Of a stretch of DNA of 37,886 nt, positions 23,906 to 31,024 are shown piece by piece. This DNA comes from Alphaproteobacteria bacterium (lineage in GTDB: Bacteria; Pseudomonadota; Alphaproteobacteria; Rhodospirillales; WMHbin7): contig JADFZV010000030.1 of NCBI GenBank assembly GCA_015232335.1, positions 1 to 37,886 on the forward strand. Reading direction: 5' to 3'. The position numbers were made by a program, and so were the translations under genes. How positions within the stretch are numbered: position 1 is the stretch's first letter; each line of letters starts with the position of its first letter. The notes beneath the pieces were generated by a model, which did not search any database, was not told the DNA's origin, and saw nothing but the letters and a program-made list of their open reading frames with translations.

Positions 23906-26285
23906 TCAGCACCTTGGTGCCGATCCAGGGTGTGCTGATGATCTCGAATACGCCGCTGTGTAGCTCGACCAGCGATTTCGTCAAGGGAAGGCCAAGGCCG
24001 GTGCCTTCATGGCTGCGCGACAGTTTCGAATCGATCTGCCCGAAGGGCGTCAGGGCCTTTTCGATGTCCTTGGGCGCCATGCCGATGCCGGTGTCGGATA
24101 TGGTGATGCGCAGGCGCTGGTCGTCGAGGCTGGTCATGGACAGGGTGACCAAGCCGCCTTCCGAGGTGAATTTTATGGCGTTCGACAAAAGATTGAGCAG
24201 GATTTGCAGGATTCGTCTGCGGTCGCCCAACATGTTCAAGGCAGTGGACGGCAGCTCTTCGGAAAGCCTGAGACGGCCCTCGCGCGCCTTGTGCTCGATA
24301 AGTCTCATCGCCTCGTGCCCGGCTTCGACAAGGTCGAAAATATCGTCTTGAAGCTCCAGCTTTCCCGCCTCGATCTTGGATACGTCGAGGATGTCGTTGA
24401 TGATCTTCAAAAGATGTTGGCCGGAATCGTGAATGCTTTTCAGATAGTCTTCGTAATTACTGTGTCCCAGGGGGCCGAAAGCCTTCATCGTCATCAGTTC
24501 GGAGAATCCGATGATGGCATTGAGCGGCGTTCTCAACTCGTGGCTGATGGTGGCCAGGAATTCACTTTTGACCACGCTGGCTTCTTCGGCCTTTTCCCGG
24601 GCGGCGCGCATTTCGGCATCGCTTTGAACACGGGCGATTTCGCCACCGATCCACTGGGCCATCAGACGGATGATCTCGCGGTCGGTCGGCCGCAGTTCGT
24701 GCCTGGGCGAGGCGTGTGAGGCGAAGGCCAGCATGCCGTAGGGCCTGCCGCCGACCTGGACGCGCGCCCCCAGATAGCTTTTGAATCCAAAGAGATGATG
24801 GCAGGCTTGGTCCATAAAGTCTCCGGACTCGTCGCTCGTTTGGACAATCGGCTCCTCCGTTGCCGTGTCGAGTGGCTCTTCTAGGTCGAAAACATGACCA
24901 GGAGACAGATCGGAGTCATCGTTGGTCGCGAATTGGATTTCCAGCCGCTTTTCCTCGATCCTGGCAAGAAATCCGACAGGCAATTCGAAATGATGCGTGC
25001 CGAATTCGATCAGCCCCCGGACCTTGTCGGCAAAGCTTATCTCTTGGCTTGAAGTGATGTTATACATGGCCTTGAGCGCCGTCTGACTGGACAGAATGCG
25101 GGTCTCGGACAAGCGGCGTTCGGAAATTTCCAGGCTCAGTTCCTGGGTGCGCTCCAGAATCTTGGCTTCCATTTCCGCGTTCGAGCGCCTTAGCGCCTTT
25201 TCCGCCTCTTTCTGCGCTGTAACGTCATGCACCAGAGAAAAGAAGCCAAGCACGTCGCCTTCGGGATTCATATGGGGAAGGAAGGTGGCGTGAACGTCGC
25301 GCCGCTTGCCTTCCTGGGTTTTCACCTGCGCTTCCAGGCATAATTCCTGGCCCAAGGTCATGTCGGGGCCAATGTGGGCAGTCAGGCGAGCCAATTCGTC
25401 GATGCCCGGCACTTCGTCCAGCCGCTTTCCCGCCAGTTCCCAGGGGGGATGTCCAAACCAGTCCTGATAGGCCCGGTTGACGAAGCGGAACTTCAGGTCG
25501 CGGTCGATATAGGCGATCAGGACGGGAAGCGCGTCGGTAATCAGCCTGAGGCGATGTTCGCTGTCCAGCAGCGCCTGAGCCATGCGGGCCTGATCGCGCA
25601 TTTCCTCCTGGATGGTGTCGTGCTGGTTCCTGAGGGTTCTTCCGGCGTGCCGGATCAGGAGGAACAAGAGCAGATAGAGCCCCAGCATGATGCCGACGGT
25701 CCCCAACATCATCCGGGCCTGATTGCGGTCGAGTTGATCGAAGGAGCCGCTGGCATCGACATAGAATTCGGCGATGGTGGCAACGTTGCCCGAACGGTTT
25801 CGGATGGGCGAATAGATTTCCATGACATGATCCGACTGGGCAGAATCGCCCAACCGCCACATCCGGCCTTCGGCGCGATATTTTATCACCGTTTGCCCCA
25901 ACAGAGCCTTCTGGAACAGGGGGTGGTCGTCGACCGGTTTGCCGAGTTCAGTCGAGTCGGACGAATAGGCGGTAATGCCGTCCAGCGTGTAAAGCCGCAG
26001 CTTCATCAGGGGCAGTTGCTCGACATCCCTTTTCAGCACCTCGTCCATCCGTGCCCTTCCGCTCTCGCTCAACTGGCCTGGCGTGATCAGAATCTGACGG
26101 TCAAGGGCGGGGAGGTGATGCTCCACCAGATGCAGCAACAGGAAATTATATTCCTGGGCGCGCTTCTTGGCGGAGGACAAGGCTAGGTCGAAGGCCATCG
26201 AACGGAAGAAATAGCCAAGCGCTAAGCTGGCGGCGATGACGCCTAACAGACTGAACAATGAAAAATAGCGCTGGAGCGGGAACAT
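23877..26285 (-). CDS. Membrane sensor histidine kinase (PAS-GAF-HisKA-HATPase)
   Basis: 802-aa sensor kinase. The first transmembrane helix is at about 8-30, a periplasmic sensor region of about 160 residues at 31-190 (sCache-like, with [13 protein letters not shown]), and a second helix at 192-213. A coiled coil follows, then a PAS domain at about 245-365 ([20 protein letters not shown]), a second coil, and a GAF domain at about 405-560. HisKA has the phospho-acceptor His582 in [14 protein letters not shown], and HATPase_c covers about 690-800 with [10 protein letters not shown] and GTGLGLPL. No receiver domain is present and no response regulator gene is adjacent. It starts 9 bp after the ctaA stop. 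Confidence 0.9.
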   Translation of the reverse strand: MFPLQRYFSLFSLLGVIAASLALGYFFRSMAFDLALSSAKKRAQEYNFLLLHLVEHHLPALDRQILITPGQLSESGRARMDEVLKRDVEQLPLMKLRLYTLDGITAYSSDSTELGKPVDDHPLFQKALLGQTVIKYRAEGRMWRLGDSAQSDHVMEIYSPIRNRSGNVATIAEFYVDASGSFDQLDRNQARMMLGTVGIMLGLYLLLFLLIRHAGRTLRNQHDTIQEEMRDQARMAQALLDSEHRLRLITDALPVLIAYIDRDLKFRFVNRAYQDWFGHPPWELAGKRLDEVPGIDELARLTAHIGPDMTLGQELCLEAQVKTQEGKRRDVHATFLPHMNPEGDVLGFFSLVHDVTAQKEAEKALRRSNAEMEAKILERTQELSLEISERRLSETRILSSQTALKAMYNITSSQEISFADKVRGLIEFGTHHFELPVGFLARIEEKRLEIQFATNDDSDLSPGHVFDLEEPLDTATEEPIVQTSDESGDFMDQACHHLFGFKSYLGARVQVGGRPYGMLAFASHASPRHELRPTDREIIRLMAQWIGGEIARVQSDAEMRAAREKAEEASVVKSEFLATISHELRTPLNAIIGFSELMTMKAFGPLGHSNYEDYLKSIHDSGQHLLKIINDILDVSKIEAGKLELQDDIFDLVEAGHEAMRLIEHKAREGRLRLSEELPSTALNMLGDRRRILQILLNLLSNAIKFTSEGGLVTLSMTSLDDQRLRITISDTGIGMAPKDIEKALTPFGQIDSKLSRSHEGTGLGLPLTKSLVELHSGVFEIISTPWIGTKVLITFPAERSR

Positions 26286-26294
26286 GGGCGAGTA

Positions 26295-27344
26295 CTATCC
26301 CGCCCGGATTTCGTGGCGCGCCCAGATCAGCAGTCCCAAAAGCACCATGGCACCGGCCTGATGGGCCGAACCCAGGGCGACCGGAACGATCAGCAGCAGG
26401 GTTGCGATGCCCAATCCCACCTGAACCAGCGCCATTCCGCCCGCCAGGAGAAAGGCGCGTTTTGCCTGGGTGGCAATGTTCTGGGCAAAAGCCAGCCAGC
26501 CGGCAGCAAGCGCTACGCCCAGCGTCGTCAGCGCCAGAACGCGGTGCTGGAATTGGACGGTCGCCAGATCCTCGAAGGCGCTTAGCCACCAGGGGTCGAG
26601 CGGAAAAAGGATTTCCGAAGGAATCAGGCTGCCGTCCATCAGGGGGAAAGTGTTGTAGGTGAAACCGGCATCGGTGCCCGCCACCAGCCCGCCCGCCAGC
26701 ACGGTAACGGCGGCCAGGGCCACGGCCAGGCTGGTCAAACGGCGCAACCCTGCTCCTGCCTCAGTCGGTTTGGGCGACAGCATGCCCAAGGCCACCCATT
26801 CCATGACCGCGAAGATCAGGAAGGCCGCTCCCAGATGCAAGGTCAGGCGATATTGGCTGACGTCGGGTTCGTGGGCCAGGCCGCTTTTCACCATCCACCA
26901 GCCCAGAAAACCCTGGAAGCCCCCCAAAAGGAAGATCAGGATCAGGCGCGGCGCCATGCGCCGCTCGATCTGCTTTAAGGCCAAAAAAGCCAGGAAGGGG
27001 ACCAGGAAGACCACCCCGATGGCGCGACCCCACAGGCGATGGATGAATTCCAGCCAGAAGATGCCCTTGAATTCGTCAACCGTCATGCTTTGGTTGACCT
27101 TCTGATATTCGGGAAATTGCCGGTACTGATCGAACAGAAGCTGCCAGTCTGCCTCGTTCATGGGGGGGAAGATTCCGGTCACCGGCTTCCATTCGACGAT
27201 GGAAAGGCCGGAATGGGTCAGGCGGGTCAGACCGCCCAGAATGACCATGACGAAGACCATGGCGCACATCGAAAGCAGCCAGAAGGCAACCGCCCGGTTC
27301 GGGCGCAGGGCAGGGGGTGGGCAGATGGCGGCAGTGGCGGACAT
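26295..27344 (-). CDS. ctaA: Heme A synthase (COX15/CtaA)
   Basis: 349-aa integral membrane enzyme that oxidises heme O to heme A for cytochrome aa3-type oxidases. Eight transmembrane helices can be drawn. The family motifs are GGLTRLTHSGLSIVEWKPVTG near 38-58, the heme-ligand histidines in EFIHRLWGR, TLHLGAAFLIF, QFQHRVLAL and SAHQAGAMVLL. It is the alphaproteobacterial (type 2, longer) form. GAGAGGT precedes ATG 27344. The gene diverges from the lipoprotein gene and is followed after 9 bp by the histidine kinase, likely one transcript. Confidence 0.93.
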   Translation of the reverse strand: MSATAAICPPPALRPNRAVAFWLLSMCAMVFVMVILGGLTRLTHSGLSIVEWKPVTGIFPPMNEADWQLLFDQYRQFPEYQKVNQSMTVDEFKGIFWLEFIHRLWGRAIGVVFLVPFLAFLALKQIERRMAPRLILIFLLGGFQGFLGWWMVKSGLAHEPDVSQYRLTLHLGAAFLIFAVMEWVALGMLSPKPTEAGAGLRRLTSLAVALAAVTVLAGGLVAGTDAGFTYNTFPLMDGSLIPSEILFPLDPWWLSAFEDLATVQFQHRVLALTTLGVALAAGWLAFAQNIATQAKRAFLLAGGMALVQVGLGIATLLLIVPVALGSAHQAGAMVLLGLLIWARHEIRAG

Positions 27345-27450
27345 GGCACCTCTCGTTCATTGGGCAGGACATGATGGAACGGGGCGCAGCTTCGGGCAAG
27401 GCTTGCGTTTTGCCTCTTTGACGCCGGGCGAGGGCAGGATATGCTGGGGC

Positions 27451-28131
27451 ATGTTCAGACTTGCTTTCGCCGTTCTCATTCTGGCCTCGATGGCCGCCTG
27501 CACCTACCGGGGGGGCGGGGACGAGCCGGGGGTGCGCAAATTCACCTATTTCTCGATGCTGAACGGCGACGATATCCGGGATAAGTGCAAGACCGTTCCA
27601 GGCTATGAGCGCTACCGCGTCGTTTATAACGGCCTGCATGAAGAGCAGGTGCGGATTTACGAGTTGGTTCGCGGGCCGCGCGACGGGCATATCGTCAAAG
27701 CCAGCGTGAGCGGCCCGGCCAATGTCGCGGAAATCGATCTTAAGGACCTTCTCTCGCCCTGGCGCCCCAGCGTCAGCGAGCGCTATCTTAAGGATGCGCA
27801 ATTCAAGACGCTGACCGATTCCCTTGCCGAGGCAGGCCTGTTCAAGGGAGCCCCTCGGGGGCTTGATCTGCCCTCGGACGCCTTCTGGTGGCTGGCCGTC
27901 GGCTGCAAGGAGGGAAACGTCTATTTTTCAGCCTGGCGCCACCCCCAGCCCGATCTGGCGACACTTTCCTTCGTGAAGCCTCTTTTGGCCGAGGATGCCA
28001 CGAATGTTCGTTTCAATCCGCCCAGGCATCCCATTTCGCACATGCCGCAACAGATGACCATGAAGAACGATCCCCGCTTCATGCTGAAGGTGGGGGAGAA
28101 TGGCCTGACGGGCGTTAGTAATCTGTTTTAA
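27451..28131 (+). CDS. Conserved hypothetical lipoprotein
   Basis: 226-aa protein with a lipoprotein signal: MFRLAFAVLILASMAAC, lipobox SMAAC with Cys17. After a Gly-rich spacer the body is mixed alpha/beta without a family I recognise. It contains an ICKTVPGYERYRVVYN-like region near 50, a DLKDLLSPWRPSVSERYL stretch and a WWLAVGCKEGNVYFSAW segment near 150. Aspartate after the Cys is absent (next residue Thr), so the outer membrane is the likely destination. ATG 27451 is the only start that gives this signal peptide. An AT-rich run (TTTAATTAAATAAA) ends the gene. Confidence 0.7.
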   Translation: MFRLAFAVLILASMAACTYRGGGDEPGVRKFTYFSMLNGDDIRDKCKTVPGYERYRVVYNGLHEEQVRIYELVRGPRDGHIVKASVSGPANVAEIDLKDLLSPWRPSVSERYLKDAQFKTLTDSLAEAGLFKGAPRGLDLPSDAFWWLAVGCKEGNVYFSAWRHPQPDLATLSFVKPLLAEDATNVRFNPPRHPISHMPQQMTMKNDPRFMLKVGENGLTGVSNLF

Positions 28132-28157
28132 TTAAATAAACACCCGAGGCGCGGCGG

Positions 28158-28235
28158 CTTTGCTGCGCTGCACAAAATCCCCCTTGACTTTCATCGACCG
28201 GACTCACATATTCTCGTCATGTTGCATTGCAGCAT
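28158..28235 (+). promoter_or_regulatory. Putative PhaR operators at the phasin 2 promoter
   Basis: ATGTTGCATTGCAGCAT (28219-28235) is a near-perfect 17-base palindrome just downstream of the -10, with the core TGCA-T-TGCA. A TGC-rich run, TGCTGCGCTGCA, lies upstream of the -35 at about 28161-28172. Phasin 1 has the same core near its transcription start. Confidence 0.45.
28184..28214 (+). promoter_or_regulatory. Promoter of phasin 2
   Basis: TTGACT (28184-28189) with CATATT (28207-28212, 17-base spacer) or TATTCT (28209-28214). The layout resembles the phasin 1 promoter, including the (C/T)A(T/C)ATTNT-like -10 region. A leader of about 110 bases follows. Confidence 0.5.
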
Positions 28236-28333
28236 TCGAGTTTTACGAGCCGTCAATCCTTCTCCCAGGAACCCGCGAAAAGCGGAAGGCGGCGTGGGAC
28301 GCAACAGTCAACCGCTTTAGAAGGAGTGCCATC

Positions 28334-28888
28334 ATGAGTTCTGTCAAGACGAAGGCCGCTGCCAGCAGCGCCACCGAAACCCCCAAGAGCATCGAAGCCG
28401 CCGTGGCCGTGGGCCGCGAGACTGTCGAGAATGTGGTCAAGGCCAGTGCCGAAGCCGCCAACAAGGGCTATGAAAAGGCCGTTGCCATGACCAAGGAAAA
28501 CGTGGAAGCCGCCGTCAAGGCCGGTGCCAACGCCTTCAAGAGCTATGAGGATGTGATGAGCTTTGGCAAGGAAACGCTGGAAGCCTTTGTCCGTTCGGGC
28601 ACCATTTTCGCCAAGGGTTGGCAGGATGCCTCGAAGGCCGCCATCGCCCTGACCCAGGAATCGATTGAAGAGTCGGTTGCCGCCAGCAAGGCCATTATGA
28701 GCGCCAAGAGCCTGAAGGACGTCGTCGATATGCAGACCGTCCTGGTGAAGAACAGCTTCGACCGCGCGGTCGCCGAAGGCGGCAAGCTCTCCGAGACCAA
28801 CTTCAAGCTGGCCGAGGAAGCTTTCGAGCCCTTGAACGAGCGTCTGAATGCCACTGTTTCCAAGATGATGAAGCCCCTCGCGGCTTGA
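28334..28888 (+). CDS. Phasin family protein (second copy)
   Basis: 184-aa phasin of the TIGR01841-type: low-complexity Ala/Lys/Glu-rich helices, RETVENVVKASAEAANKGYE, then the conserved core SYEDVMSFGKETLEAFVRSG near 75-94 and IMSAKSLKDVVDMQTVLVKNSFDRAVAEG near 120-145, ending LNERLNATVSKMMKPLA. It coats polyhydroxyalkanoate granules. No signal or membrane segment. AAGGAG before ATG 28334 fixes the start. It is unlike the first phasin in sequence and is flanked by its own promoter and terminator. Confidence 0.9.
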   Translation: MSSVKTKAAASSATETPKSIEAAVAVGRETVENVVKASAEAANKGYEKAVAMTKENVEAAVKAGANAFKSYEDVMSFGKETLEAFVRSGTIFAKGWQDASKAAIALTQESIEESVAASKAIMSAKSLKDVVDMQTVLVKNSFDRAVAEGGKLSETNFKLAEEAFEPLNERLNATVSKMMKPLAA

Positions 28889-28945
28889 TCTTCTGATCTA
28901 TTGCGCGGCCATTCTTCCGCGCACAAAAAACAAAGCACCAGGATG

Positions 28946-28980
28946 AAGAGCCCGGCGGGGAAATCCGCTGGGCTCTTTTT
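28946..28980 (+). terminator. Rho-independent terminator of phasin 2
   Basis: A 13-bp stem: AAGAGCCCGGCGG (28946-28958) pairs with CCGCTGGGCTCTT (28965-28977), with one G-T pair and a 6-base loop, then a T-run to 28980. Confidence 0.92.
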
Positions 28981-29052
28981 CTGTTTCACGGGTGGTTCTA
29001 TCCGGACTGATTCTGATCTAGACTGTAGGAACATCCGGTTCGAGAGGTCATC

Positions 29053-29787
29053 ATGGCCGCCTGCACTCCCCTCTTTCGCGATTATCCCTATATGCGCGCC
29101 TGTGCGGCTCGAATCACCCGTGTCGAGGGGGACAGCCTGTGCCTGGATCGCACGGTCTTTTATCCCCAGGGCGGGGGGCAACCGGGGGATTCGGGGGTCA
29201 TCCGGCTGCCCGATGGCGCCATCCGGCTGGTGGTGGATACCCAGAAGGGAACTTCTTCCGACGAAATTCTGCACATCCTGGCCCCCGGGCCGGGCCATAT
29301 CGAGCCTGGGCTGCTGGTCGATGCCGTCATCGATTGGCGCAGGCGTCACCGTTTCATGCGTCTGCATACCGCGCTGCATTTGCTGTCGGCCTTCGTTCCC
29401 GGCCAGATTTCGGGGGCACAGATCGGGGACGACAAGGGGCGCATCGACTTTGCGCTCGATGAAGGAGCCAAGCTCGACAAGGACAGCTTGCAGTTCAAGC
29501 TCAATCAACTGGTCGCCGAGGATCTTCCCGTGACCTCGGAATGGATCGACGACAACGAGCTTGAGGCGCGTCCCGATCTGATCAAAACCTTCACGATCCG
29601 TCCGACCAAGGGCAGCGGCCATGTCCGGCTGATCCGCATTGGCGCACTTGATCTGCAACCCTGCGGGGGCACGCATGTCAGCGCCACCGGCGAGATCGGC
29701 CCTTTGTCGGTAGCCCGAATCGAGAATAAGGGGCGACATAACCGACGTGTCACCGTCGAGTTTGCCGATTCCATGATAAGTGGTTGA
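29053..29787 (+). CDS. Alanyl-tRNA editing protein (AlaX-like)
   Basis: 244-aa freestanding homologue of the AlaRS editing domain, which removes serine or glycine wrongly attached to tRNA-Ala. FYPQGGGQPGDSG at 36-48 is the OB-like entry motif. Zinc ligands are His105 and His109 (HTALH) and Cys204 and His208 (CGGTH). The closing VARIENKGRHNRRV motif is typical. AGAGG precedes ATG 29053. Length fits the AlaX-M/L class. The gene is alone, between the phasin terminator and the pst promoter. Confidence 0.9.
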   Translation: MAACTPLFRDYPYMRACAARITRVEGDSLCLDRTVFYPQGGGQPGDSGVIRLPDGAIRLVVDTQKGTSSDEILHILAPGPGHIEPGLLVDAVIDWRRRHRFMRLHTALHLLSAFVPGQISGAQIGDDKGRIDFALDEGAKLDKDSLQFKLNQLVAEDLPVTSEWIDDNELEARPDLIKTFTIRPTKGSGHVRLIRIGALDLQPCGGTHVSATGEIGPLSVARIENKGRHNRRVTVEFADSMISG

Positions 29788-29820
29788 TTTATAATGCATA
29801 AACACAAGCGCCCGGCGCGA

Positions 29821-29876
29821 TTGTCATAAAAGCTTCACAAAACTGAAATTAAACGGCCATCACTTCTTCATAGGAT
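29821..29876 (+). promoter_or_regulatory. Extended Pho-box array and promoter of the pst operon
   Basis: Heptamers with an 11-base period: TTGTCAT (29821), GCTTCAC (29832), CTGAAAT (29843), CGGCCAT (29854), TCTTCAT (29865), separated by AAAA, AAAA, TAAA and CACT. Against the consensus CTGTCAT they match at about 6, 3, 5, 5 and 4 of 7. TAGGAT (29871-29876) is a likely -10 placed 10 bases after the fourth heptamer, the normal Pho-promoter geometry. PhoB, encoded 7 kb downstream, is the expected activator. Confidence 0.6.
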
Positions 29877-29953
29877 CGGGGCTGCATAACGCCCGGCTTC
29901 CGTCGGTTGATCGGGCGCTCGTTTCGACAGAATCAACCAAGGAGCCTCAGCTC

Positions 29954-30922
29954 ATGATGAAGACGACCGCCCTTGCGGCAGCCCTGTTGATGGGGGCTTC
30001 CTTCGCCGCCCAGGCTCAGACCGTCGATGCCAAGCTTGCCGATTATAAGAAGGTGAGCGGCGTTTCCGGCAGTCTGAAGTCGATCGGCTCGGACACGCTG
30101 AACAATCTGATGACCCTGTGGGCCGAAGGCTACAATGCCCTGTATCCTAACGTGAAGATCGAGATCGAGGGCAAGGGCTCATCGACCGCGCCTCCCGCCC
30201 TGGTCGCGGGCACCTCGCAGTTCGGTCCCATGAGCCGCCCCATGAAGGCCAAGGAAATCGAGGATTTCGAAAAGAAGAACGGCTACAAGCCTTCGGCCAT
30301 CCGTTCGGCGGTCGATGCCCTGGCTGTGTTCGTCCACAAGGACAATCCCATTCAGTGCTTAAGTCTGCAACAGGTTGACGCCATCTTCTCCAAGACCCGC
30401 AAGGGCGGCGCCGCCAAGCAGGCCGCGACCTGGGGCGATGTCGGCCTCTCCGGCGATTGGGCCAACAAGCCGATCTCGCTCTATGGCCGTAATTCGGCTT
30501 CGGGCACCTACGGCTACTTCAAGGAAGAAGCCCTTTTCAACGGCGACTACAGCGACAGCGTCAAGGAACAGCCTGGTTCGTCGGCCGTGGTTCAGGGCAT
30601 CGCGTCCGACAAGTATGCCATCGGCTATTCGGGCGTGGGCTACAAGACCGCCGACGTGCGCACGGTGCCCATTTCCAAGAAGCCGGGCGAGAAGTGCTAT
30701 GACGCCAATGCCGAGGGTGCTTATTCGGGCAATTATCCGATCGCGCGCTTCCTGTATGTCTATCTGAACAAGAATCCCAATCAGGCGATGGACCCGCTGC
30801 GTGGCGAATTCGTTCGCTACGTTTTCTCCAAGCAGGGACAGACGGTGGTGCTGAAGGACGGTTTCTTCCCCGTCACCAAGGCGATTGCCGATGAAGACCT
30901 GGGCAAGCTGGGCCTGAAATAA
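29954..30922 (+). CDS. pstS: Phosphate ABC transporter substrate-binding protein PstS
   Basis: 322-aa periplasmic phosphate-binding protein. The signal peptide covers 1-22 (MMKTTALAAALLMGASFAA then cleavage after AQA). The phosphate-site motifs are IGSDTLNN near 44 and GKGSSTAPPAL near 75, GPMSRPMKAKE, and RNSASGTYGYFKEEAL near 178, all typical of PstS with a Ser/Thr/Asp/Arg site. AAGGAG precedes the ATG; a second ATG follows at 29957. First gene of pstSCAB-phoU-phoB. A hairpin downstream separates it from pstC. Confidence 0.95.
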   Translation: MMKTTALAAALLMGASFAAQAQTVDAKLADYKKVSGVSGSLKSIGSDTLNNLMTLWAEGYNALYPNVKIEIEGKGSSTAPPALVAGTSQFGPMSRPMKAKEIEDFEKKNGYKPSAIRSAVDALAVFVHKDNPIQCLSLQQVDAIFSKTRKGGAAKQAATWGDVGLSGDWANKPISLYGRNSASGTYGYFKEEALFNGDYSDSVKEQPGSSAVVQGIASDKYAIGYSGVGYKTADVRTVPISKKPGEKCYDANAEGAYSGNYPIARFLYVYLNKNPNQAMDPLRGEFVRYVFSKQGQTVVLKDGFFPVTKAIADEDLGKLGLK

Positions 30923-30945
30923 CCCGGTTCGCTAATCCGCTGCAG

Positions 30946-30978
30946 CCGTTTCCCGCATCTGGCGGGGAACGGTTGTTT
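30946..30978 (+). terminator. Intra-operon attenuator between pstS and pstC
   Basis: An 11-bp stem, CCGTTTCCCGC (30946-30956) with GCGGGGAACGG (30962-30972), one G-T pair, loop ATCTG, then TTGTTTG. The weak T-run suggests partial termination or 3'-end protection, which would give more pstS than pstC message. Confidence 0.55.
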
Positions 30979-31024
30979 GCGGTTAGACTGCGTTGAACGA
31001 CATATTTGCGAGACTCTGCTGGTC

